Translations under genes and position numbers: made by a program | The notes under the pieces: model-generated | Seen by the model: the letters and a program-made list of their open reading frames with translations, nothing else | Told to the model about the DNA's origin: nothing | Databases searched by the model: none | From: an uncultured Bacillota bacterium | GTDB taxonomy: Bacteria > Bacillota > Clostridia > Peptostreptococcales > Anaerovoracaceae | Direction: 5' to 3' | NCBI GenBank assembly: GCA_946408315.1 | Contig: CAMJRV010000070.1 | Span: forward strand, 1 to 9,248 | DNA length: 9,248 nucleotides | Shown here: piece after piece, positions 1 through 5,538 of the stretch | Layout of the letters: each line of letters opens with the position of its first letter | Numbering within the stretch: position 1 is the first letter of the stretch

Positions 1-624
1 ATCAAGGCCTTTGAAGAGATGACCTACCGTGGAGTCAGCATCAACGCTACCGTTTCCTTCTCCGCAACCCAGGCCATCGCCGTAGGCGAAGCGGTAGAGA
101 GAGGGTTAAAGAGGAGAGAAGCGGAAGGACTCGACAATTCCGAGATCAACCCTGTCTGCACCATCATGGTAGGCAGACTGGACGACTGGTTGAAGGAAGT
201 TGCGGACAAGAAGAACATCTGCGTAGATCCCTGCGCGCTGTTCTATGCGGGAATCGCCTGTGTGAAGAAGGCCTACAAGGTGTACAACGAGAGAGGGTAC
301 AAGACAAAGATGCTGTCGGCTGCTTACCGGACCCCGCTCCAGTGGCTGGAGTTCATCGGCGGCGACATGCTCATGACGATTCCCTACAAGAATCAAGTAC
401 CTTTCAACGGATCCGACTTTGAGATCAAGGCGAGAATGGACAACGAAGTAGACCCTTATTACATCAAGGAGCTGAGAAAGCTTCCCGATTTCATCAAGGC
501 TTACGACGAGATGAGCGTAGAGGAATTCGACACCTTCGGACCGGTGAACAAGACGCTGGATCAGTTCGCAGGCGGCTATGACGACCTGGTGAAGATCATC
601 CGGAAGTTTATGATTAAATACTAA
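1..624 (+). CDS. Transaldolase-family protein (5' truncated by window edge)
   Basis: The reading frame is open from base 1, so the N-terminus lies outside the window; 207 residues and a TAA stop are present. Family signs are the GVSINATVSFSATQAIAV segment (compare the INATLVFS..QA strand of transaldolases), the VGRLDDW motif (compare VGRI.DW) and the KTKMLSAAYRTPLQWLEFIGGD segment, which matches the late 'GASFRN...AGCD' region of a transaldolase barrel. Members transfer a dihydroxyacetone unit, or act as aldolases, through a Schiff-base lysine; that lysine would lie upstream and cannot be checked. The hairpin just after the stop, and the inositol-type genes beyond it, suggest it belongs to the same sugar pathway. 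It might do the job of the missing aldolase (IolJ), but that is inference. The C-terminal half carries a longer insert than classical TalB, so the substrate may be unusual. Confidence 0.8.
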   Translation: MKAFEEMTYRGVSINATVSFSATQAIAVGEAVERGLKRREAEGLDNSEINPVCTIMVGRLDDWLKEVADKKNICVDPCALFYAGIACVKKAYKVYNERGYKTKMLSAAYRTPLQWLEFIGGDMLMTIPYKNQVPFNGSDFEIKARMDNEVDPYYIKELRKLPDFIKAYDEMSVEEFDTFGPVNKTLDQFAGGYDDLVKIIRKFMIKY

Positions 625-629
625 TAATT

Positions 630-662
630 GGATGGGAGAGGGAGGTAATTCCTCTCCCATCC
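630..662 (+). terminator. Hairpin after the transaldolase gene, probable terminator or processing site
   Basis: A perfect 12-bp inverted repeat, GGATGGGAGAGG (630-641) and CCTCTCCCATCC (651-662), with a 9-nt loop starts six bases after the transaldolase stop. The tail (TGTTATAATAG) is only modestly U-rich, so termination may be partial, or the stem may protect or separate the upstream message from the iolB operon message. Confidence 0.6.
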
Positions 663-671
663 TGTTATAAT
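663..671 (+). promoter_or_regulatory. Extended -10 promoter candidate for the iolB-AKR-tauE-iolE operon
   Basis: TGTTATAAT is a full extended -10 (TGn plus consensus TATAAT) directly after the hairpin. No recognisable -35 sits 17 bp upstream, because that position falls in the hairpin loop; extended -10 promoters can work without one. Transcription would begin near 678 and give a leader of about 90 nt before the iolB ribosome binding site. This is inferred from sequence only. Confidence 0.4.
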
Positions 672-683
672 AGATATGACGAG

Positions 684-710
684 AAACTGCGAATCTAAGA
701 TTTGCGGTTT
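684..710 (+). promoter_or_regulatory. Leader hairpin upstream of iolB
   Basis: AAACTGCGAATC (684-695) can pair with GATTTGCGGTTT (699-710) over 12 positions, counting two G-U wobbles, with a 3-nt TAA loop and a short T run just after. It lies in the presumed iolB leader and could be a weak attenuator or an RNA-stability element. No known riboswitch class was recognised. Confidence 0.3.
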
Positions 711-768
711 TCCAGCATAAATTCCGCCAGCGCCGATACGCGTCGGGCAGAATGTTAAGGAGGAAACG

Positions 769-1484
769 ATGGTTACAGTTTACGGCGAAATGAAAAAAGG
801 TTATAACGAAATCTGCAATATGAAAGATAATCACCCCGATATGCTGATGGATATCGGGATTCAGATCATGGATGGGGGAGAGACGCTGACCATTTCCGAT
901 GCGGAGAAGGAAACCTGCGTCCTGCTGCTTTCCGGGAGCGTGACGTTCCGCTGGGAAGGACAGGAAGCCGACGGAGTAAGAACAACGTTGAAGTTTTGAT
1001 TCAGAAGACGACGAACGAAAGGAGTTTTCCTTCCAAGCTTTACACCCAGGAGGACGTGGGGACGGAAATCTTCGGAGACGGCGTCTGGGAGAACACGGCC
1101 CGCAGGGCGTGCAGGACGGTATTTGATTACAATAACGCGCCTTATTCCAACATGGTCATGGGAGAGCTGATCAACTACCCCGGAAGATGGTCAAGCTACA
1201 TTCCTCACGGTCATGACCAGCCGGAGGTATATTTCTACCGCTTTGACAGGCCGGAAGGCTTCGGTGCGGCTTTCCTCGGGGACGATGTGTTTAAAATCCA
1301 CAATAACAGCGCGTTCTTCATCCCCGGCGGCCCGACTCATCCTCAGGCGGCGGCGCCCGGCTTTGCCATGTATTATACCTGGATGATCCGGCACCTTGCG
1401 GACAATCCATGGACCACAAGAGACAATGACCCCCGGTACAACTGGCTTCTTGAAAAGGATGCGAAGATCTGGCCAAATCAATAA
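769..1484 (+). pseudogene. iolB: 5-deoxy-glucuronate isomerase IolB, disrupted by frameshift and internal deletion
   Basis: IolB converts 5-deoxy-D-glucuronate to 2-deoxy-5-keto-D-gluconate in myo-inositol breakdown. The gene starts at ATG 769 behind AAGGAGG (757-763). Its first 76 residues (GYNEIC, MLMDIGI, ETCVLLLSGSVTFRWEG) are a normal IolB N-terminus but end at a TGA at 997-999. Homology resumes in another frame at about 990 (EVLIQKTTNERSFPSKLYT) and runs to the TAA at 1482-1484. This part keeps the cupin metal site IPHGHDQPEVYFYRF, the later THPQ histidine and the C-terminal WLLEKDAKIWP. The joined length is about 238 codons against roughly 265-270 for the family. The stretch normally lying between the 'WEG....R' strand and the 'EILVQKT' strand, about 25-30 residues, is absent. 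A simple one-base error cannot explain that, so a deletion of non-triplet length is likely, real or from assembly. A separate C-terminal product from TTG 996 is possible but has no clear ribosome binding site. Confidence 0.85.
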
Positions 1485-1516
1485 AATGAAACAGAAACAA
1501 CGATCAGAATCAGTGA

Positions 1517-1534
1517 GGTCAGACAAATCTGACC
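1517..1534 (+). promoter_or_regulatory. Perfect dyad in the iolB-AKR gap, possible operator or mRNA hairpin
   Basis: GGTCAGA-CAAA-TCTGACC is a perfect 7-bp inverted repeat with a 4-nt spacer, between the end of iolB and the reductase gene. No U run follows, so it is not a standard terminator. The GGTC...GACC ends loosely resemble half-sites of some GntR-type regulators, but the spacing does not match a named consensus. It could also be an mRNA stem separating expression of the two genes. Confidence 0.3.
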
Positions 1535-1569
1535 GGACAACAAAATCAGGCAATAGGGAGGTCGATCAT

Positions 1570-2412
1570 ATGAGCTTTCATTATACCTTGAACAACGGTG
1601 CTGAAATCCCCGCCATCGGATTCGGCACCTACCGAACGCCTCCGGGAAAGGAAACGGAGCGGTCGGTATCGGAAGCGATCAAGGCCGGATACCGGAGCAT
1701 CGACTGTGCGGCCGCATATCGAAATGAGACGAGTGTGGGGGACGCAATCAAAAAGTCGCGGATCGGCCGGGATCAATTATTTATCACAAGCAAGCTGTGG
1801 AACGACGAAAAAGGATATGAGTCCACAATCAGGGCGTTTGAAAAAACCCTGTCCGATCTCCAGCTTGATTATCTCGACCTCTACCTGATCCACTGGCCCA
1901 TTGCCAAAGCTTCCCGGAACCACTGGCAGGAGGCCAACGCTGAGACTTGGCGGGCCTTTGAAGAGCTTTACGAGTCGGGAAAGATCAGGGCCATCGGAGT
2001 GAGCAATTTCCGCCGTCATCATCTGGAGCCCTTGATAGAGAGCGCGAAGATCCGTCCCATGGTGAATCAGATCGAGTATCATCCCGGATTTCTTCAGGAA
2101 GATACTGTCGCCTTCAGCAAAGCGCAGGGTCTTCTGGTAGAGGCATGGGCTCCCTTGTCCAACGGCGGGATCTTTAAAAATGAGATATTAGGAAAGCTGG
2201 CTGAGAAATACGGGAAGACGGCAGCTCAGGTCACGCTGCGGTGGATCATCCAAAAAGGACTTGTACCGCTGCCGAAATCGGTGTCTCCCGACCGGATAAA
2301 GGAAAATCTCGAGGTATTCGATTTTGAACTCTCTCTAGAGGATTTAGCCGTCATTGACGGCGTTACCGACTGCGGTCATTCCGGCTTTGATCCGGATGAT
2401 CTTGATTATTGA
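1570..2412 (+). CDS. NAD(P)H-dependent aldo/keto reductase
   Basis: This 280-residue soluble reductase belongs to the AKR superfamily, closest in style to the 2,5-diketo-D-gluconate reductase group. It would reduce an aldehyde or keto group of a sugar-like substrate. The catalytic tetrad is complete: Asp45 (SIDCAAAY), Tyr50, Lys75 (ITSKLW) and His108 (LIHWP). GVSNF, the NQIEYHP strand and the cofactor-binding LPKSV...RIKENLEVFDF region are also present. The start at 1570 is chosen for AGGGAGGT at 1555-1562 and because homology begins there (MSFHYTLNNGAEIPAIGFGTY); the frame is open further upstream, but that part shows no AKR character. It sits in the inositol-type operon and its 3' end probably overlaps the next gene. 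The substrate is unknown; a keto-inositol or downstream semialdehyde is inference. Confidence 0.9.
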   Translation: MSFHYTLNNGAEIPAIGFGTYRTPPGKETERSVSEAIKAGYRSIDCAAAYRNETSVGDAIKKSRIGRDQLFITSKLWNDEKGYESTIRAFEKTLSDLQLDYLDLYLIHWPIAKASRNHWQEANAETWRAFEELYESGKIRAIGVSNFRRHHLEPLIESAKIRPMVNQIEYHPGFLQEDTVAFSKAQGLLVEAWAPLSNGGIFKNEILGKLAEKYGKTAAQVTLRWIIQKGLVPLPKSVSPDRIKENLEVFDFELSLEDLAVIDGVTDCGHSGFDPDDLDY

Positions 2413-3187
2413 AGACAAGGGAGTGGGGAACATCGAAGCAACCTATTACATCGCGATATTTTCAATCTATTTCGCCAGCTTTTTTATCAAAGGGATCGCA
2501 GGTTTTGGGGATCCGCTGGTTTTAAACCCGTTGTTATCCATGTTTCTGGAAAACAGGCAGATATCGCCTGCGAACCTTTTAATCAGCGTACCGATCAATG
2601 CGTATATGGCATGGAACAACCGCAAATTTTTTTCGGTGAAAAGAATCATCCCGATTGCCGTATTTCTCATGATCGGCATCATACCCGGTACGTTGCTGCT
2701 GAAATACGCCACCTCATGGATTTTAAAAATCAGCCTTGGATTCGTTGTCGTTCTGATTGGAATCGAGATGTTGGTCGGGAAAAAAGACAGCGAAACAAAG
2801 AACAATAAGGTTGTAATGGCCTTCGTATGCTTTTGCTCCGGCGTAACTGCAGGCTTGTATGGCATAAACTTATTTTTTATCGCTTATATCGAAAAGATAT
2901 CAAAGAACCGCAATGAATTCAGAGGAAACCTGTGCTTCGTCTTTCTGATCGATAACATATTCCGCACGATTACGTATTTTACGAGCGGTATCATGAGCCG
3001 GGACATTTTCTTTCTCGCTCTGCTTGCCGTTCCGGGCGTCGCTGCAGGATTATTTTCAGGTGCAAAAATAGATCAAAAGCTGCGCGAAGAAACCGTTCGG
3101 CGCATCATCATCACAATTTTTATGATCGGAGGCGCCAGTATTATGATCAAAACGCTGTGGCAGCTGCTTTCGCCTTCGATTGGATAA
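2396..3187 (+). CDS. TauE/SafE-family membrane exporter (sulfite exporter-like)
   Basis: This is an integral membrane protein of about 263 residues with some eight hydrophobic segments and the family's N-terminal signature KGIAGFGDPLV (residues 32-42), an internal pseudo-repeat and a GVTAGLYGIN loop in the middle. TauE/SafE proteins are proposed anion exporters (sulfite, sulfoacetate, other organic acids). The ATG at 2396 overlaps the reductase gene by 17 bases; GTG 2423 is an alternative, and neither has a good ribosome binding site, so translational coupling to the reductase is likely. It lies between the reductase and iolE, all codirectional. By eye its base composition is more AT-rich than its neighbours. 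In this context it could export an acidic end product or an organosulfonate, but the cargo cannot be read from sequence. Confidence 0.8.
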   Translation: MILIIEDKGVGNIEATYYIAIFSIYFASFFIKGIAGFGDPLVLNPLLSMFLENRQISPANLLISVPINAYMAWNNRKFFSVKRIIPIAVFLMIGIIPGTLLLKYATSWILKISLGFVVVLIGIEMLVGKKDSETKNNKVVMAFVCFCSGVTAGLYGINLFFIAYIEKISKNRNEFRGNLCFVFLIDNIFRTITYFTSGIMSRDIFFLALLAVPGVAAGLFSGAKIDQKLREETVRRIIITIFMIGGASIMIKTLWQLLSPSIG

Positions 3188-3220
3188 AATATAAGTCAAA
3201 AAATAAAGGATGGTAAAGAG

Positions 3221-4117
3221 ATGAAAAATAACAGAATCAGAATTGGAATCGCTCCCATTGCCTGGACCAACGACGATCTGCCCGACCTGGGAAGCGAAAA
3301 CACGTTCGAGCAATGTATCAGTGAAATGGCTCTTGCCGGATTCACAGGCTGCGAAGTAGGAAACAAGTATCCTAGGGATACGGCGGTGCTTGGAAGAGCC
3401 CTTTCCCTCCGCGGCATCGAAATATGCAACGCCTGGTTCAGCGCATGCTTTACGACAAAGCCGGAAGAAGAAGTATTGAAGGAATTCATAGAGCACAGGG
3501 ATTTTCTATGCGAAATGGGAGCGAAGGTGATCGGCGCCGCCGAGGTTGGAAACAGTATTCAGGGGTTGAATGAGCCGATCTTTGACGCAAAACCGGTTTA
3601 CACGGAAGAGCAGTGGGATAAGGTTGTGAAAGGATTCAATAAAATGGCTGATCTGGCTGCCGAGAAGGGAATGAAACTGGCCTGTCACCATCATATGGGT
3701 ACCGGCATTCAGACCATGGAAGAAATCGACCGGTTTATGGGCAGCGTTCAGGATAATGTTTATCTTCTTTATGATTCCGGCCATATCTATTATTCGGAAG
3801 GTGATTATGAAGCCTGTCTGACCTTGTTGAAGAAATACATAGACAGAACCGCTCATGTCCATCTCAAGGATGTGAGACCAGAATTGATCGAAAAGGTAAG
3901 AAGAGAGAAACTGAGCTTTTTAGATGGAGTTCGCCTCGGCACATTTACGGTTCCGGGAGACGGCGCTATCGATTTTGAGCCGATTTTCAAGATCATCCTT
4001 GAAAACGATTTCGAAGGCTGGATGGTGGTGGAAGCAGAGCAGGATCCTGCAAAAGCAAATCCACTGGAATATGCGCTGATCGCCAGAAAATATATTAAAG
4101 AAAAATCTGGATATTAA
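3221..4117 (+). CDS. iolE: Inosose dehydratase IolE
   Basis: This 298-residue TIM-barrel protein of the xylose isomerase-like/AP endonuclease 2 superfamily dehydrates 2-keto-myo-inositol (scyllo-inosose) to 3D-(3,5/4)-trihydroxycyclohexane-1,2-dione, using a divalent metal. Full IolE character is visible: [11 protein letters not shown] near the start, CEVGNKYP (44-51), ACHHHMGTG (154-162), YDSGH (184-188), HVHLKDVR (212-219), GDGAIDF (246-252) and the metal-ligand segment EAEQDP (271-276). Length equals the family norm. The ATG at 3221 follows AAAGGA at 3205-3210, and the gene lies 33 bases behind the tauE-like gene, probably in the same message. It is the clearest evidence for an inositol-type pathway here and shows no sign of decay, unlike iolB. 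Confidence 0.93.
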   Translation: MKNNRIRIGIAPIAWTNDDLPDLGSENTFEQCISEMALAGFTGCEVGNKYPRDTAVLGRALSLRGIEICNAWFSACFTTKPEEEVLKEFIEHRDFLCEMGAKVIGAAEVGNSIQGLNEPIFDAKPVYTEEQWDKVVKGFNKMADLAAEKGMKLACHHHMGTGIQTMEEIDRFMGSVQDNVYLLYDSGHIYYSEGDYEACLTLLKKYIDRTAHVHLKDVRPELIEKVRREKLSFLDGVRLGTFTVPGDGAIDFEPIFKIILENDFEGWMVVEAEQDPAKANPLEYALIARKYIKEKSGY

Positions 4118-4160
4118 TATCAATGCCAACTGATCTTTTGAGATGACACCGGCAAGGGTC

Positions 4161-4203
4161 CCCCCTTTGGTTTGTTATAAGCAACGATGCGGATCAAAGG
4201 GGG
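4161..4203. repeat. Long-loop inverted repeat downstream of iolE
   Basis: CCCCCTTTG (4161-4169) pairs perfectly with CAAAGGGGG (4195-4203) around a 25-nt loop, 44 bases after the iolE stop. There is no U run after either arm, so it is not a textbook terminator, though it may mark the 3' end of the iol message or stabilise it. The loop holds a smaller imperfect dyad (TTGTTATAAGCAA). Confidence 0.45.
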
Positions 4204-4242
4204 AGACCATAAGGCAGACTATAAGGTATATAATATTTTAAT

Positions 4243-4268
4243 AAAAAAAACCCTGGATCTTTCCAGGG
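4243..4268 (-). terminator. Rho-independent terminator of the minus-strand small-gene unit
   Basis: Read on the minus strand, CCCTGGA (4268-4262), loop AAGA and TCCAGGG (4257-4251) form a perfect 7-bp stem followed by eight Ts (A run at 4243-4250 on the plus strand). It lies downstream of the 79-aa gene and of the micro-ORF, so it ends that transcript. On the plus strand the tail is not U-rich, so it is directional. Confidence 0.85.
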
Positions 4269-4289
4269 ATTCGATTTGTCTTAAGATGT

Positions 4290-4361
4290 TCAGATCAACT
4301 GCAAACATTCATTAATGACTTCTTGTGTGAGCACAAACTCAGTATTTTGTTTTTCTGTCAT
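4290..4361 (-). CDS. Possible 23-aa micro-ORF downstream of the 79-aa gene
   Basis: An ATG at 4361 opens a 23-residue frame (MTEKQNTEFVLTQEVINECL then QLI) ending at TGA 4292-4290. It begins 20 bases after the stop of the 79-aa gene and ends about 20 bases before the terminator stem, so it fills the rest of that transcript. An A/G-rich AAAGAAGA lies a few bases upstream as a weak ribosome binding site. There is no recognisable family. The position between a gene and its terminator is the main support; a chance frame of this length is quite possible. Confidence 0.35.
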   Translation of the reverse strand: MTEKQNTEFVLTQEVINECLQLI

Positions 4362-4381
4362 TTATTTTCTTCTTTCTATCG

Positions 4382-4621
4382 TTATTCTATTGCAAAGTGT
4401 TTAATGCTATTCTTAAAATCAACCGGTTTTTTTCCGGCTTCTTCTTGAAAAAGGCCCAGTATACCATCATAGATGATATCGGACAGCTCTTCATCTGACA
4501 GCGGTTTACGGGCTTCTATCCCCAGTTTCTTATCCAGTATCTTATCCAGACGTATCAGGGCTTTCTGTTGGTCGTACCCTAAGTCGACGATTTTATTTAA
4601 TAAATTAAGTGCGGTTCTCAT
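4382..4621 (-). CDS. Small hypothetical protein (79 aa)
   Basis: This is an unrecognised soluble, probably all-helical 79-residue protein with no signal peptide, membrane segment or cysteines. The N-terminal half is basic (LNKIVDLGYDQQKALIRLDKILDKKLG) and looks like two amphipathic helices; the middle is acidic (LSDEELSDIIYDGILGLFQEE). It is very likely a true gene: the ATG at 4621 follows an excellent GAGGAGGT, it has its own promoter and a downstream intrinsic terminator, and it runs against both flanking operons. The leader contains a second terminator hairpin, so expression may be attenuated. A small regulator or a partner-binding protein is possible, but nothing in the sequence names its function. 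Confidence 0.75.
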   Translation of the reverse strand: MRTALNLLNKIVDLGYDQQKALIRLDKILDKKLGIEARKPLSDEELSDIIYDGILGLFQEEAGKKPVDFKNSIKHFAIE

Positions 4622-4650
4622 TTTACCTCCTCAAGTCAACACGATCGTAT

Positions 4651-4683
4651 AAATAATAAAAAACCCCTGTAAAATTACAAGAG
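4651..4683 (-). terminator. Promoter-proximal intrinsic terminator (attenuator or sRNA end) before the 79-aa gene
   Basis: On the minus strand CTCTTGTA (4683-4676), loop ATTT, TACAGGGG (4671-4664) pairs over 8 bp with two G-U wobbles and is followed by TTTTTTATTATTT. The wobbles would be C-A mismatches on the plus strand, so the structure is built for minus-strand transcription. It lies between the promoter at about 4748-4776 and the ribosome binding site of the 79-aa gene, and no gene upstream would need it. Confidence 0.65.
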
Positions 4684-4747
4684 TCCACGATATCTTAATT
4701 ATCAATTAAATAACATGCCAAGAGTTACTTGCTTTTGCAATATACTT

Positions 4748-4776
4748 ATCTTATCACAGAATAAAGAGAAAAGCAA
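4748..4776 (-). promoter_or_regulatory. Extended -10 promoter for the minus-strand small unit
   Basis: On the minus strand TTGCTT (4776-4771), a 17-bp spacer and TAAGAT (4753-4748) with an upstream TG (TGA-TAAGAT) form a good sigma-A promoter. The predicted start near 4741 gives a leader of about 120 nt before the 79-aa gene, with a hairpin at 4695-4709 (TTAATT/AATTAA) and the terminator at 4651-4683 inside it. Confidence 0.55.
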
Positions 4777-4795
4777 AGTATTTCCGATAATCTAC

Positions 4796-4824
4796 TTGAA
4801 TAATTGAAATATATCAATTATAAT
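4796..4824 (+). promoter_or_regulatory. Sigma-A promoter for infC
   Basis: TTGAAT (4796-4801), a 17-bp spacer and consensus TATAAT (4819-4824) give a near-ideal housekeeping promoter on the plus strand. Initiation near 4831 leaves a leader of about 160 nt before infC. It starts roughly 20-45 bp from the minus-strand promoter, so the two are divergent and back to back. Confidence 0.6.
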
Positions 4825-4935
4825 TGACTTAATGGTTAAACATTGCAGGTCTGAATTCATTTTCCATGAAAGCGAGCAGTCATTTTACAACGAAATAGAA
4901 ACAGATATGAATAGTAATGTTGATTTCAAGCAATG

Positions 4936-4968
4936 AAGGTGGATTTTATGATCCACTTTATATTTTTA
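4936..4968 (+). terminator. Terminator-like hairpin in the infC leader (possible attenuator)
   Basis: AAGGTGGAT (4936-4944) pairs with ATCCACTTT (4951-4959) including one G-U, with a 6-nt loop, then ATATTTTTA. It lies inside the transcript made from the promoter at 4796-4824, about 20 bases before the ribosome binding site. infC leaders in Firmicutes are known to be attenuated (L20 leader); whether this one belongs to that class could not be judged by eye. Confidence 0.45.
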
Positions 4969-4993
4969 TGAGGCCAAACAGGAGGTGTTTGAT

Positions 4994-5515
4994 ATTAGAA
5001 ACAATAAAAACGAATTATCGATCAACAATGAAATCAAAGATAAGGAGGTGAGGCTCATTGACGCGGACGGCACGATGCTGGGAATCGTACCGATTGCAGA
5101 GGCATTGGACCTGGCCTGGAAAAAGGATCTGGACCTGGTGAAAATCTCTCCCGATGCAGTTCCGCCGGTATGCAAAATCACCGACTATAATAAAACGATG
5201 TTTGAGAAGGCGAAGAAAGAAAAAGAAGCCAAAAAGAGCCAGAAGACTGTTGAACTGAAGGAAGTAAGGCTGTCTGTGAAAATAGGCGACCACGATCTGG
5301 ATGTTAAAATTAAGAACGCTTCTAAATTTTTAGCGGATGGAAATAAAGTAAAAGCCAGCATTCGGTTTAAGGGAAGACAGCAGAAGTATGCCGGCGACGG
5401 CACCGATGTAATGGAAAAGTTTGCTGAAGCGCTCAAAGACGCCGGCACCGTGGAGAAGGCGCCTTTGGTGGAAGGAAGAACCATGACGATGGTTTTGTGC
5501 CCCAAAAAAGCCTGA
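4994..5515 (+). CDS. infC: Translation initiation factor IF-3, probable ATT start
   Basis: IF-3 binds the 30S subunit, checks the start codon/initiator tRNA pairing and prevents premature subunit joining. The 173-residue product has the N-domain signature (INNEIKDKEVRLIDADGTMLGIV, DLVKISPDAVPPVCKITDY), a lysine-rich linker (about residues 67-90) and the C-domain (ELKEVRLSVKIGDHDLDVK, KFLADGNKVK, EGRTMTMVLCP). The start is placed at ATT 4994 because AGGAGGTG (4980-4987) lies 6 bases upstream; the only conventional in-frame start, GTG 4985, overlaps that ribosome binding site. AUU/AUA-type starts are a known hallmark of infC and underlie its autoregulation. The C-domain is unusual: RFKGRQQKYAGDG replaces the common RFRGRE...H segment. 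rpmI and rplT do not follow; a hemolysin III gene begins 23 bases later. It may be a relocated or second infC copy. Confidence 0.9.
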   Translation: MRNNKNELSINNEIKDKEVRLIDADGTMLGIVPIAEALDLAWKKDLDLVKISPDAVPPVCKITDYNKTMFEKAKKEKEAKKSQKTVELKEVRLSVKIGDHDLDVKIKNASKFLADGNKVKASIRFKGRQQKYAGDGTDVMEKFAEALKDAGTVEKAPLVEGRTMTMVLCPKKA

Positions 5516-5538
5516 GCGCATAGGGGATGTGAAGAGGG

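Noticed and set aside
106..834. 242-codon open frame on the minus strand opposite the transaldolase gene
   Set aside because: It lies antisense to a clear transaldolase frame, has no family resemblance and crosses the terminator hairpin and the iolB start; it is a shadow of the coding strand.
975..1000. Programmed frameshift joining the two iolB halves
   Set aside because: There is no slippery heptamer or stimulatory structure, and about 25-30 family residues are missing at the junction, which frameshifting would not restore.
1396..1569. Upstream extension of the aldo/keto reductase frame
   Set aside because: The added 58 residues overlap iolB and show no AKR similarity; a strong ribosome binding site precedes ATG 1570.
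4229..4234. TATAAT on the plus strand before the 4243-4268 terminator
   Set aside because: There is no -35 at proper distance, no plus-strand gene downstream, and the region is simply AT-rich.
4867..4880. Possible CcpA (cre) site TGAAAGCGAGCAGT
   Set aside because: The 3' half does not match the consensus, and it lies in the infC leader where catabolite control would be unexpected.
4868..4935. Short leader peptides in the infC leader (10 and 9 codons)
   Set aside because: Neither start has a ribosome binding site, and there is no run of a single regulatory amino acid.
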